Origin: Anaerobiospirillum sp. NML120448
GTDB taxonomy: Bacteria > Pseudomonadota > Gammaproteobacteria > Enterobacterales > Succinivibrionaceae
Reading direction: 5' to 3'
Assembly (NCBI RefSeq): GCF_023050945.1
Contig: NZ_JALKIM010000016.1
Span: 1 to 61,305 of the forward strand
Length of the DNA: 61,305 nt
Position numbers and translations under genes: made by a program. Each line of letters opens with the position of its first letter. Positions within the stretch are counted from its first letter, which is position 1. The notes under the pieces are model-generated. The model saw only the letters and a list, made by a program, of their open reading frames with translations, was not told the DNA's origin and did no database searches. This document shows, one piece after another, positions 34,203 through 43,759 of the stretch.

Positions 34203-36710
34203 ATGTTTGACCAGGATAACTTGATGCTTAATCGTGCTGAATTTGCCCAGTTACAAAGTACCTTGCTCTCTCACATGGCACGTACTCTTTACATATTTTA
34301 TATTCAGCCTATAGCTCGTAGTGGCCAACTGATTGTTGATCCTATAGCCATGACTAAACAGCTCATTTCTATTAGCTCTTATGCCCCTTGTAATCCTAGC
34401 TTAAAGGATGTTGAGCAAGCTTTATTAGAGCTAGAGCAGATTAACCTAATTAAAAGAGCGCCTGGCACCATTTCTTGGCAAGGAGCACATGTTATCTTGC
34501 CTTTATTTGTTATGGAGACAAACTTTGTTCCTAGTAGACCATTTCAAATGTTTCCTTCTTGGCAACCAAGTGCCAGCTACCCTACAGTAGCACTGCAAGC
34601 TGGTTTAATTGACTATCATTACCAAGACCATGAGCTACAAAGTTTTATTAGTTTCTGGATCACTCGAACTTTAAGTCGCAACCAACAGGCTTGGGAGCGC
34701 TCTTTTGTAATGCGCTTATTAAAAGTAAGATCCGCTCAAACTGTTAAGTCTTATGATCGTAAGAATAATGACAGTAGCTTTGCAGGTTATAGCTCCAGTA
34801 CTCAGCCCAATGCTTATGTACCAAATCCTTTAGCCTATAATCAAAGCACTCCAGTCTATACTGAGAATGAGGCTGAGGCTGAAACTGAGACTTATGATGA
34901 GAGCTATAGCTCTTACGATATACCAAGCTCCATCTTTAACTCTGATTACGAGCAAACTCCACCTATTTTTCCTAATCCATTTAATGATGGCCCGCTATCT
35001 GGTAATGCCTCATCAGGCAATACCCCTTATCAGTCAGCTAAGGCTCAAGGTGGCTTTAATAATTTTTCCAAGTCACAGCAAAATATTCCAGAGCGCAACA
35101 GTGCTATTGCCAAATATGCTTATAAAATGAGCGAGGCAAAACTTAGAGACTTAGAGCGTCGTGAAAGAGAATATAACGAAAAGCGCAATCAAATTGATTA
35201 CAGCGCCCGCTCCGAGGACACCAAACGCCAAGTAGCTCAAATGCTGTCTCTAACCAACCACCATCAACAAAATTTAGACCCTACAGCTAACCAAGCTCCT
35301 CAATCTAGCCCAGCGCAAGCTATGGCGCAGGCACAGGCCAACGGCCAGGCCCCTGCGCAGGGGCAGGCCAATGGCATGGCTCAAGCTCAAGCGCCAGCTC
35401 CTGCTGCCACTAGTGCAGCTCCAACTGGTGCTAAAGCTGGTGCTACAGGTCAGGTGTTGCCTGCTAATAAGGCTAATAGTGACTATGGTGCTATGAAGGG
35501 TCAAGCTGGTGAACAAGCTTTGCAGATGCACTCAGAGCAAGGTTTACAGCAAAGCGGTGAGCTAAGCTGTGAGCAAAGCGGTGAGCCAATGATGGTAGCT
35601 AGTGAACGTGATTTTGGCCATCAAGATGTATCATCAGAGCCAGATTTAGAGTATGGTCAGGATAACTCTGTATATAACAGTCACCCCGAGAGTAGTTTTG
35701 ATACTGGCGGTGGGGTTGATATGCAAGAGTTGTATGCTCGCTATGATAGTGTTTATACCAAGCATAACGATCCTAAGAGTAGAGTTAATAAACCTACTTT
35801 ATTTGCATTGGCTACAGGTAAAGAAGACTTTGAATCTATAGCTCCAGGATATACAGATCCCGAACTACAAGAACAAAAGCGACAATTAGCTACAGGTCAA
35901 GAACAGGCCTTATACTCTGGCTATGAGCCTTTAACTGTTGCTAAGGACTATACTCCAAGTAAAGTTAACGATAATATTAGTAGCTCTTTGTTAAATGAAG
36001 ATAGCAGCTGCATCGTAGCTGATGCTGGATTATTGACTACAGCTGAGGCTATGGAAAAAGCCTTTTTTGGCTCCAGTGCACGTACACTTAGACCTAATGA
36101 GCAAGAGCAAGGTTTAAAATCTTGCCATGAGGGCAAGCCACTATCTGAAAGTGATGCTTACTGGTGTGGAGCTGAGGAAAATTTAGAGCCAATTAGCTCT
36201 GAGCAAGAACAATTTGGAAGAACTATAGAAGGTACTGTAGGTAATACTGCGCCTCAAGAAACTTTAGAAACTTTAGAGCAGCCATTTAATAATGCTACTG
36301 AGGCTAGTGCTGAGCTTATCACCCCTATGGACTTGTCAGCCCCTATGGACTTAACAGGTAATATGGCAGAACTATCTAGCAATAGTGACCTTACAGGGGC
36401 AACATGGTCTAGAGACCATACAGAACCTACTAATCCTACTGAGTTTACAGAGTTTGATAAGACTGCTGGCGCTGCAGCTGGTGCAACAGCAGCTGCTGCG
36501 GCAGGAATTGCCAGTGCTGATGGAATTTCTGGGGCTTCTTGGGCTAATGGAAGTACGGCTGCTAATGTATATGGTTGGGCTAATGAAGCTATGGAAAGTG
36601 CAGGGGATGAGAGTTGGTATATTAGTGAGCCTTCTGTAGAGGAAAGAGCCACGCAGGGTTTTGATAAATCTTTTTTAGCCGAGCTTTCATCAGAATTTAA
36701 GAAAAATTAA
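34203..36710 (+). CDS. DnaT-like domain protein with ~650-residue disordered tail
   Basis: 835 residues. Residues ~10-110 look like a winged-helix-type N-domain. Residues 114-177 (FQMFPSWQPSASY, then ELQSFISFWITRTLS and AWERSFVMRLLK) match the C-terminal ssDNA-binding domain of the primosomal protein DnaT (E. coli: FAMYPDWQPDADF ... ELASFIAYWQAEG ... QWQQKLARSL). The rest is low-complexity: Tyr/Glu-rich (~220-240), a charged helix ~300-340, a Gln/Ala/Gly/Pro-rich part near 365-420, then acidic Ser/Glu-rich sequence to the end. E. coli DnaT is about 180 residues, so the tail is exceptional. Likely role: replication restart (inference). folP starts 55 bp downstream in the same direction. Confidence 0.75.
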   Translation: MFDQDNLMLNRAEFAQLQSTLLSHMARTLYIFYIQPIARSGQLIVDPIAMTKQLISISSYAPCNPSLKDVEQALLELEQINLIKRAPGTISWQGAHVILPLFVMETNFVPSRPFQMFPSWQPSASYPTVALQAGLIDYHYQDHELQSFISFWITRTLSRNQQAWERSFVMRLLKVRSAQTVKSYDRKNNDSSFAGYSSSTQPNAYVPNPLAYNQSTPVYTENEAEAETETYDESYSSYDIPSSIFNSDYEQTPPIFPNPFNDGPLSGNASSGNTPYQSAKAQGGFNNFSKSQQNIPERNSAIAKYAYKMSEAKLRDLERREREYNEKRNQIDYSARSEDTKRQVAQMLSLTNHHQQNLDPTANQAPQSSPAQAMAQAQANGQAPAQGQANGMAQAQAPAPAATSAAPTGAKAGATGQVLPANKANSDYGAMKGQAGEQALQMHSEQGLQQSGELSCEQSGEPMMVASERDFGHQDVSSEPDLEYGQDNSVYNSHPESSFDTGGGVDMQELYARYDSVYTKHNDPKSRVNKPTLFALATGKEDFESIAPGYTDPELQEQKRQLATGQEQALYSGYEPLTVAKDYTPSKVNDNISSSLLNEDSSCIVADAGLLTTAEAMEKAFFGSSARTLRPNEQEQGLKSCHEGKPLSESDAYWCGAEENLEPISSEQEQFGRTIEGTVGNTAPQETLETLEQPFNNATEASAELITPMDLSAPMDLTGNMAELSSNSDLTGATWSRDHTEPTNPTEFTEFDKTAGAAAGATAAAAAGIASADGISGASWANGSTAANVYGWANEAMESAGDESWYISEPSVEERATQGFDKSFLAELSSEFKKN

Positions 36711-36765
36711 AATAAGACTGTGATTATTAATTTTTTTCGCTTTTGTTTTTTTGGGAGAATAGCTT

Positions 36766-37611
36766 GTGAGTGAGCTAATATTACATGCAAAAGGACGTTG
36801 TCTTGATCTTTCAACTCCTAAGATTATGGGTATTTTAAATGTTACCCCAGATTCTTTTTCTGATGGCGGCAAATTCTTAGGCTTTGATCAGGCGGTAGCT
36901 CAAGCTCGTCTCATGGTTGAAGCAGGCGCAGCTATTATTGATGTTGGTGGTGAGTCTACTAGACCTGGTGCTGATTTAGTTCCTGTTGAGGAGGAGCTAA
37001 GACGTGTTGTGCCTGTGGTAAAAGCTATTGCTCAAGAATTGGACGTTATGATTTCTGTAGATACCTCTACTCCAGAGGTTATGCAAGAGTGCGTAGCTGC
37101 TGGTGCCCACTTATGGAATGATATTAGAGCGCTACAGCGTCCAGGTGCCGTAGAAATGGCAAGCAAGCTTGATGTAGCTGTATGCTTAATGCATATGCAA
37201 GGCGATCCTAAAACCATGCAGATCAAACCTACTTATACCAATGTAGTACAAGAGGTTACTGACTTTTTACATGAAAGAGCTCGTGTTTGTGAGCAAGCTG
37301 GTATTGCCAAAGATAAAATCATATTAGATCCTGGCTTTGGTTTTGGAAAGAATGTAGATGAAAACTATCAGCTACTTAATAATTTAAGCAAGCTTACTCA
37401 AGGCACTGACTATTGGCTTTTATCTGCCCTATCTCGTAAGTCTATGATTGGTGCTGCTACAGGCCAGAGCATCGCTGCTGATCGTGTAGTAGGATCAGTA
37501 TGTGCTGCTTTCTACTCCTTTATGCAGGGAGCTCATATTGTAAGAGTACATGATGTTCAGGAAACTTACGAAGCTTTACAAGTTTTCAACGCTATCGAAA
37601 AATATCGTTAA
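36766..37611 (+). CDS. folP: Dihydropteroate synthase
   Basis: 281 residues. Joins p-aminobenzoate to hydroxymethyldihydropterin diphosphate in folate synthesis; the sulfonamide target. Signatures: GILNVTPDSFSDGG (about 22-35) and DVGGESTRPG (about 65), with DPGFGFGK and SRKSMIG further on. Starts at GTG, with GGGAG eleven bases upstream. Probably co-transcribed with the DnaT-like gene. In many gammaproteobacteria folP follows ftsH and precedes glmM, which is not the case here. Confidence 0.95.
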   Translation: MSELILHAKGRCLDLSTPKIMGILNVTPDSFSDGGKFLGFDQAVAQARLMVEAGAAIIDVGGESTRPGADLVPVEEELRRVVPVVKAIAQELDVMISVDTSTPEVMQECVAAGAHLWNDIRALQRPGAVEMASKLDVAVCLMHMQGDPKTMQIKPTYTNVVQEVTDFLHERARVCEQAGIAKDKIILDPGFGFGKNVDENYQLLNNLSKLTQGTDYWLLSALSRKSMIGAATGQSIAADRVVGSVCAAFYSFMQGAHIVRVHDVQETYEALQVFNAIEKYR

Positions 37612-37638
37612 TTTACTAAGTTTTTCTAAATAGAACAT

Positions 37639-37672
37639 AAGGCACCAAGAAATAAGATTTTCTTGGTGCCTT
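37639..37672 (+). terminator. folP terminator
   Basis: Perfect stem AAGGCACCAAGA/TCTTGGTGCCTT followed by TTGTTTT. Confidence 0.9.
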
Positions 37673-37762
37673 TGTTTTAGCTCAGTGATGGGGCAAAGCA
37701 ATTATTTTTTTTCAAAGAACTGTAAAAAAGCATATTTTTGCTGTATTCTTTGCGCTCACTTT

Positions 37763-37784
37763 GTAGTTAGCGATAGCTTACTAC
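37763..37784 (+). promoter_or_regulatory. Possible operator of the ZIP transporter gene
   Basis: Inverted repeat GTAGTTAGC-N4-GCTTACTAC, one mismatch, about 40 bp before the gene. It does not resemble the classical Zur box, so the regulator is unknown. Confidence 0.3.
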
Positions 37785-37824
37785 ATTTTAGTCTAAAGTT
37801 TTTTAACTTAGAGGAGCTTTACTT

Positions 37825-38925
37825 ATGTTAAGTACCATAATTATGGCTACCATAGTACCTGCACTATGCTCAGCCCTTGTAATTTTTATGATCCCTCACT
37901 CTATTTTAGGTCGTATGGGTAAAGCTTTAAGCTTAATTGCTACAGGTTTATTACTTACTTTAGCTTTAACTCATCTTCTGCCAGAGGCCATTGAAGAGGG
38001 TCACGATATCCATGATATTGGCCTTACCATTTGGCTTACTATTATGGTTCTCATTGCTATTGAGATGTTCTTTAATAGCAATCATAATGCCCCTACTTGC
38101 CCTGTTTGCACTAGCACTCACCACTCTTCTACCTGCCCTGTTTGCCAAAACGGTGCACCTCATGTTCATAGTGCTAATCAAGACCATAGCAATTCAACTA
38201 TTATCAATATCTCTCGCCCTATTAATTTAAGCCTTATGAGCGTCCACCCAGCGCCTGCTCATGAGCATAGCCATGACCATGGCAGCTGCCAGGAGCTAGG
38301 GCACGATCATAGCAATTGCCATGATCATGAGCACGGCCATGAGCACCCAGATAATCGCTCAACCTTACACCATTTAGGCCATAGCCATTTATTTTCTTTA
38401 AAAGCTAGCGATATTGAGCAGGCTCATAAAAAAGCCAAGGAAAATGAATCTTTAGGTACAGGATCTATTAAGCGTGGTATTGCCAATGGTGGTGCCCCTA
38501 TTTTAGCTGGCTCTATTTTCCACTCTTTATGTGATGGTATTGTGATCGCATCTTCTTTTATGGTGGACTTTCAAGTAGGCATAGCCATTACTGCCGCTAT
38601 TATTGCCCATGAGATGCCTCAACAAATTAGTAATTACATCCTAATGCTTAACTTTGGCATGAGCCGTTTGCAAGGCTATATTGTTAACTTGGTAGCTTTA
38701 CTAGGCTCGCTAATTGGCGGCATTTTGTTCTATAACATCTTAGATAAGGCCCACTCTATTCTACCTTTTGCCCTAGCAGTAGCTGGTGGTAGCTTTATTT
38801 ATGTAGCCCTATCAGATATCTTGCCTCGTATTAATAAGCCAGATAACAAGCGCCGTATGATTATTAGCTTTGGTTATTTGTTCTTAGGTGCCATCTTAGC
38901 CATGTTCCTAAGTCACCACCACTAA
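37825..38925 (+). CDS. ZIP-family divalent-metal transporter with His-rich loop
   Basis: 366 residues, about eight membrane helices. Between helices 3 and 4 is a long cytoplasmic loop (about 88-200) with two CPVC motifs and many His in HxH arrangements (HEHSHDHGSC, HDHEHGHEH). Helix 4 has HSLCDGIVIAS and helix 5 AIIAHEMPQQ, the metal-path helices of ZIP proteins. It probably takes zinc (perhaps iron or manganese) into the cytosol. It has its own promoter region, AGAGGAGC before the ATG, and a terminator. Confidence 0.92.
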   Translation: MLSTIIMATIVPALCSALVIFMIPHSILGRMGKALSLIATGLLLTLALTHLLPEAIEEGHDIHDIGLTIWLTIMVLIAIEMFFNSNHNAPTCPVCTSTHHSSTCPVCQNGAPHVHSANQDHSNSTIINISRPINLSLMSVHPAPAHEHSHDHGSCQELGHDHSNCHDHEHGHEHPDNRSTLHHLGHSHLFSLKASDIEQAHKKAKENESLGTGSIKRGIANGGAPILAGSIFHSLCDGIVIASSFMVDFQVGIAITAAIIAHEMPQQISNYILMLNFGMSRLQGYIVNLVALLGSLIGGILFYNILDKAHSILPFALAVAGGSFIYVALSDILPRINKPDNKRRMIISFGYLFLGAILAMFLSHHH

Positions 38926-38940
38926 GAGCAAACTCCCCCT

Positions 38941-39010
38941 AGAGCGCTAGGGTTTCCCTATGGCGCTTAAGAGCTAAAAAGCCAGATCTAAGTATAGATC
39001 TGGCTTTTTT
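38941..39010. terminator. Bidirectional terminator between ZIP gene and nadR
   Basis: A perfect hairpin at 38976-39010 (AAAAAGCCAGATCTA/TAGATCTGGCTTTTT). It is preceded by a weaker one at 38942-38967 (AGCGCTAGGG/CCCTATGGCGCT). The A/T runs on both sides serve both converging genes. Confidence 0.85.
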
Positions 39011-39138
39011 GGTATTTGAGCCCTATGCTCTCATGTTGCCACTGACACGCTAAGCTGCGCTTGGGCACGGCTCAGCTAGCTAGCTGGTCAGCTGGCAAGC
39101 TGGCCGCAGGCAGCTGCCAGATGGCAGCTGGCATGTGG

Positions 39139-40164
39139 TTAGGAGCGAGCGTGCGGGTTTTGTTTAAAGAGCTCGTTTACGAGTTTGACCGCTTGTTCGT
39201 AGCGCTCTTGGTAGCTACCGCTGATAGAGACGAAGTTCTTGTGATGAGAGGTGAAAAGATCTTTAATCTTTTGGGAGTACTTTTGTCTTTGGGCGGCAAT
39301 TACTAAGCTGCGATCTCCATCTTGAACAAAGTCAACATCAGGCTCTAAAAATAAGATTAAATCAAAGCGATTTAAGCCATCAATAGCGTCAGATAAGGCT
39401 TTATTAAGCTTGGCTTGCGGATCATCAAAAAAGTCGATGTAAAATTGGGTAATTAAGGTGTCAGTGTCCTCAAAAAGCACTTTTTTACCTAAGGTCAGAG
39501 CCTCAATTTCGTTCATTTTTTGTCTGAGCAAAATCTCAACAAAGTCCTCACTAATCATCTTTTCGGCAGTACCTGACTTAAAGGACAGTTCACGTCCTGC
39601 CTCATCAATATAAGCTGCATTAAAGCGATTCTTTAAATTAATGCTTAAGGTAGATTTACCTGTACTCTCGCCACCAATAATTAATACTTTTTTGGTGTAA
39701 TAAGGCTTAACCATATCTGGCAACTCATCCCAATGCTCGTAAGGATTTTCTCTAATCTTAGTTGAGCTAATACCATTACGCTTAAAGTAGTAGATTTGAG
39801 ATTTAGGATAAGCTTTTGCCCAAAAGCTATCTTGATTGTAGTCATCGCCAACAAAGACTACGTCAATTGGTTTACCAATTTGCTCTTGGAGCTTGATAGC
39901 ATCATTAATAGCAATATCGTCGCTATACTGAGCCTTACTTTCACAGGCATCATAAATAGTAAGAATAGAGACATTGCCAATATGCTTAGTTAACTGGTAG
40001 AGCCAGCGATAGCGTAAGAGTTCTGGGATCTCATCTCTTTTAGTACCCACACTAAGCACCAAATAGAGCTCTTTACACATGTTGGCAGCTTGGATAATGG
40101 CATCAACATGTCCCATATGTAGAGGGTTAAAAGAACCTCCATAAAGACCTACATTAAATCTCAT
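39139..40164 (-). CDS. nadR: NadR-type NMN adenylyltransferase / nicotinamide riboside kinase
   Basis: 341 residues from MRFNVGLYGG. N-terminal nucleotidyltransferase with GGSFNPLHMGHVD and the ISSTKIRE motif (about residue 150). The C-terminal kinase has a P-loop GGESTGKST (about 172-180). It phosphorylates nicotinamide riboside and adenylates NMN to NAD. E. coli NadR has an extra N-terminal DNA-binding domain; this one lacks it, so it is an enzyme only. The start overlaps the end of pnuC by 11 bases, pointing to coupled translation. A longer in-frame start would lie inside pnuC and add residues foreign to the family. Confidence 0.93.
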   Translation of the reverse strand: MRFNVGLYGGSFNPLHMGHVDAIIQAANMCKELYLVLSVGTKRDEIPELLRYRWLYQLTKHIGNVSILTIYDACESKAQYSDDIAINDAIKLQEQIGKPIDVVFVGDDYNQDSFWAKAYPKSQIYYFKRNGISSTKIRENPYEHWDELPDMVKPYYTKKVLIIGGESTGKSTLSINLKNRFNAAYIDEAGRELSFKSGTAEKMISEDFVEILLRQKMNEIEALTLGKKVLFEDTDTLITQFYIDFFDDPQAKLNKALSDAIDGLNRFDLILFLEPDVDFVQDGDRSLVIAAQRQKYSQKIKDLFTSHHKNFVSISGSYQERYEQAVKLVNELFKQNPHARS

Positions 40165-40855
40165 TATTTTTAGCCTCTTTAGACCAGCGATAATACATGA
40201 AGACAGCATTAAGGAAGTACACCATCCACATCAGTAGTACAGCTATATTTTCATTGCCTTGCGCAAAATTAACGCCCCACATAAAGATGGTGGCTGCATT
40301 AACTACCATCCATAAGATCCACTGCTCAGCTACACGATATAACGTTAAGATTTGAGCGGTAATAGATAAAATAGTAGTCAAAGAATCTACATAAGGAAGG
40401 TTGCCGCCCATATACTTTAAGATGACACCATAAATGCCAATAGCCACTATCGATCCCAAGGCTATAATCAGGCGCTTTTTATTATTCAGATGACGCTTAT
40501 CAACCTCACCTGTTTCCTTATTGGTATGCTTATTCCAAATATATAAGCCCACAAAATTCATAGGGAAGTAATACAAGGTATTAAGCATTACCTCACCATA
40601 GTACTTAGCACCATAAGAAATATAGGCATAGCACAGTACATTAACAATGCCAAAGACAAAGCACACGCTTTTTCCCATACCAGTCAGTACTACGCACCAA
40701 ACGCCAGTTAGCGCAGCAATAATGCCCAGCAAGGAATCGCCCCAATACAAAGACAGCCCTAAAATTACAGCACTAGCACTAAAGAGCCAAATGGTCTCTC
40801 CTTTGCCCCAATTGCTAAACTCACTTTTAAGATAAGCAGTCAAACCTGCGCCCAT
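40154..40855 (-). CDS. pnuC: PnuC-family nicotinamide riboside transporter
   Basis: 233 residues, mostly membrane helices. PnuC signatures: FGIVNVLCYAYISYGAKYYGE and the WNKHTN motif at the end of a helix, then the region with WILWMVVNAATIFMW. It takes up nicotinamide riboside by facilitated diffusion, trapped by phosphorylation by NadR, encoded immediately after and overlapping by 11 bases. Start is backed by CTAGGAGAAAAAAT directly before the ATG. Confidence 0.95.
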   Translation of the reverse strand: MGAGLTAYLKSEFSNWGKGETIWLFSASAVILGLSLYWGDSLLGIIAALTGVWCVVLTGMGKSVCFVFGIVNVLCYAYISYGAKYYGEVMLNTLYYFPMNFVGLYIWNKHTNKETGEVDKRHLNNKKRLIIALGSIVAIGIYGVILKYMGGNLPYVDSLTTILSITAQILTLYRVAEQWILWMVVNAATIFMWGVNFAQGNENIAVLLMWMVYFLNAVFMYYRWSKEAKNNEI

Positions 40856-41375
40856 ATTTTTTCTCCTAAGTTTCTAGGCGGGTAAATGACGACCTAAACG
40901 TACTTCACATGCCAATAGCTAACCAAAATTCAAACCATTAGCATAATACGCCTGTTAGTTCTTAGCTTAACCATGCCAGCCACTAGCTCCCAGCCTATCC
41001 TAGCACAGCCCTGCGTAGGGTAGCGTAGTGTGCTACTGCGTACTGGATACTGCACTAAAGCGCTACGGCACTGTAGATTAGCGTGCTGTAGCGATAGCGA
41101 GAGACTAGAAGCCAGACTCTTGCCTTAAGAGATATTAAATTTATGAAAGCTAATACTTCCTAAGGGCTAGGGCACAAGCAAGCTAGCTAGCTAGCTAGCT
41201 TGTGAGCTAGCTTGCTTGGTAGCTTGTTACTTAACAACTTGGCTGTAAGCCAAGACTAACTAAGGTCAGTTGAGTTTTAAAAATAGCAAAAAAAATCGGT
41301 ATAGCATAGTATGCCATACCGATTTTTTTAGTTGAGCTATGTATCCTTAGTAAAAGAATACTTACTTAGCTTAAA
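40856..41375. other. Gap upstream of pnuC with self-complementary tracts, and fumarase terminator
   Basis: No gene. At about 40995-41100 there is a GC-richer tract with TGCGTA/GTAGCG words. At about 41173-41223 AGCTAGCTAGCTAGCTAGCT and its partner make long self-complementary runs. The fumarase terminator follows. Confidence 0.5.
41289..41329 (-). terminator. Fumarase gene terminator
   Basis: Hairpin with arms AAAAAAATCGGTAT and ATACCGATTTTTTT around a short loop, 45 bp past the stop. Confidence 0.9.
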
Positions 41376-42902
41376 TTAAACGTACTTAAAGTCGATCTCT
41401 TTGATCTTTTGTGACCAGGTAGCAGGGCCTACAGCGTGAATGTTGTTACCCTCAGAGTCAACAGCTACGGTAACAGGCATATCTTCTACCTTGAACTCGT
41501 AGATAGCTTCCATACCTAAGTCTTCGAATGCTAAGACACGAGCAGACTTAATAGCCTTGGATACTAAGTAAGCAGCGCCACCTACAGCCATTAAGTAAGC
41601 AGCCTTGTGCTTCTTAATAGACTCAACAGCAGCAGGGCCACGCTCTGACTTGCCGATCATGCCAAATAAGCCAGTCTCGGCTAACATGGTCTCAACAAAC
41701 TTATCCATACGGGTAGAAGTAGTTGGGCCAGCTGGGCCTACTACCTCATCACCTACGGCTGGAACTGGGCCTACGTAGTAGATGAACTTACCCTTGAAAT
41801 CAACACCATCAGGTAATGGCTCACCCTTAGCAATAAGGTCACAAATACGCTTATGAGCAGCATCACGACCAGTTAAGATGGTGCCATTTAATAATAAGGT
41901 GTCACCCATCTTCCAGGTTGCAATTTCTTCCTTGGTTAAGGTGTCTAAGTTAACACGCTTAACATTGTCATTGCCACCTAACTCAATCTCTGGGTAGTCA
42001 TCTAATGATGGAGGAGTAAAGGTTGCTGGACCTGAACCGTCTAACTCAAAGTCAATGTGACGGGTTGCAGCACAGTTTGGAATAATGGTAGTAGCCTTAG
42101 ATACGGCGTGGCATGGGTAGCTCTTTACCTTAACGTCGAGCACAGTGGTTAAACCACCTAAGCCCTGAGCACCAATACCAAGCTTATTGATCTTCTCGTA
42201 AAGCTCTAAACGGAGCTCTTCATCAGCATTCTGAGGGCCGCGCTTAATTAAATCTTGAATATCAATGTGCTCGTTTAAAGCCTCTTTAGCTAATAAAGCA
42301 GACTTCTCTGGAGTACCACCAACACCAACACCTAAAATGCCAGGAGGGCACCAGCCAGCACCCATGTGAGGGATCTCTTGTAAAATCCAATCAACGATAG
42401 AGTCAGATGGATTTAACATCTTCATGTGGGTCTTGTTCTCAGAACCACCACCCTTGGCAGCAATAGAAACCTCAACCTTATCGCCCTTTACCATTTCGAT
42501 ATGGACTACAGCTGGGGTGTTATCCTTGGTGTTAACACGCTTGCCTACAGGATCAACTAATACAGACTTACGAAGTGGGTTAGTCTCACAGCAGTAAGCA
42601 CGACGAGTACCCTCATCAACCATTTCCTGAACGGTCATATCGCCTTCAAAGCGAACGTCCATACCAATCTTAACAAAGCAGGTAACAGCACCAGTGTCTT
42701 GGCAAAGTGGGCGGTGACCAATAGCACACATCTTAGAGTTCTTTAAGATCTGAGCAATAGCGGCCTTGGCAGATGGGTTTTGCTCGATCTCATAAGCATG
42801 CTTCATGGCATCTAAGAAATCACGTGGGTGATAATAGGAAATGAACTGTAAGGCCTCGTAAATGGAGTCAATGAAATCTTGGTTCTTAATTAATGTTGTC
42901 AT
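41376..42902 (-). CDS. fumA: Class I (Fe-S) fumarate hydratase
   Basis: 508 residues; E. coli FumA/B are about 548. Interconverts malate and fumarate using an oxygen-labile [4Fe-4S] cluster. The three expected cluster cysteines are C67 in PLCQDTG, C185 in GAGWCPPG and C277 in IIPNCAATRH. Both parts of the two-domain enzyme are present, with GPTTSTRMDKF in the second. In an anaerobe making succinate the enzyme would run from malate to fumarate (inference). Single gene with its own terminator and an 850-bp AT-rich upstream region. The symbol is by family; fumA and fumB cannot be told apart here. Confidence 0.94.
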   Translation of the reverse strand: MTTLIKNQDFIDSIYEALQFISYYHPRDFLDAMKHAYEIEQNPSAKAAIAQILKNSKMCAIGHRPLCQDTGAVTCFVKIGMDVRFEGDMTVQEMVDEGTRRAYCCETNPLRKSVLVDPVGKRVNTKDNTPAVVHIEMVKGDKVEVSIAAKGGGSENKTHMKMLNPSDSIVDWILQEIPHMGAGWCPPGILGVGVGGTPEKSALLAKEALNEHIDIQDLIKRGPQNADEELRLELYEKINKLGIGAQGLGGLTTVLDVKVKSYPCHAVSKATTIIPNCAATRHIDFELDGSGPATFTPPSLDDYPEIELGGNDNVKRVNLDTLTKEEIATWKMGDTLLLNGTILTGRDAAHKRICDLIAKGEPLPDGVDFKGKFIYYVGPVPAVGDEVVGPAGPTTSTRMDKFVETMLAETGLFGMIGKSERGPAAVESIKKHKAAYLMAVGGAAYLVSKAIKSARVLAFEDLGMEAIYEFKVEDMPVTVAVDSEGNNIHAVGPATWSQKIKEIDFKYV

Positions 42903-43759
42903 TAAAAAATTCAGCGTAAAATCTTAAAGCAAAGCTTTAAGCTAGTACGCCTCCTCCTCTTCTTTAAGTTCAGTGAAAACTAGTACGCAGTTAATTTTTA
43001 ACTAACGACTACCTAAGAGCCTACGGACATCTAAACGCCCTAGTTTGTTGGAGGCTAAATAGCATAGATGATTATAAGCGCAAATGATACTTAATTGCAT
43101 CTTTTGGCTCACTTTAAGACAAAGTTATTGCAAAAAAACTTGAACTTATACAAAAAATTAAAATTTTTTGCCTTATTTATCTAATAAGTAGTATTACAAG
43201 TACTTAATGAGGGGCTACCTAAAACTATCTTTATAAAATTTTGCCAAAAAACCTTGGCTTGAAACCGATAAAAACATATATGCCAAAAAAACTACATTAA
43301 GAAAATAAAGGTGTCATTTTGTCTAAACTGACCTTAGTTAATAGCTTTTAAAGCTTTAATTTACGGCATTTTTAATACTTTTATCTTTATGGCACACCAA
43401 TTGCTAAACTTAAGTTTATCTAGCAAAAAGCATTTTTTGTTAGATATGCTATTATTCACCATCTACAATTAAGAGCTTACTCAAATTTAAGAAGCTCATA
43501 GTGCACAGCTGCTGTTAGTTTCTATTTATTAGCAATGCTTTTTCTTAATAATTGGTGCATAATATTTTAAAAAAAGCGCTCCTAAGTCCAATAGTCTTAA
43601 GCTAAGTTAAATATATAATTACTTTTAAGTAGCAATTGTGGCAAAATTATAGGTTTCTACTGATCCAAAATAATGGTCACAAACGCTTTTAGGAGCAACT
43701 AGGAGTATGCTAAGGCTTGATAAGCTTGGCATCTTTTAATTAAAACAAAAGGGCTTTAT
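42903..43759. other. AT-rich divergent promoter region
   Basis: 857 bp between the fumarase gene (leftward) and the membrane-anchored coiled-coil gene (rightward). Very AT-rich and no credible ORF. No regulator box could be named. Confidence 0.4.

Noticed and set aside
36254-36652. 132-codon minus-strand ORF
   Set aside because: Antisense to the Ala/Ser-rich tail of the DnaT-like protein.
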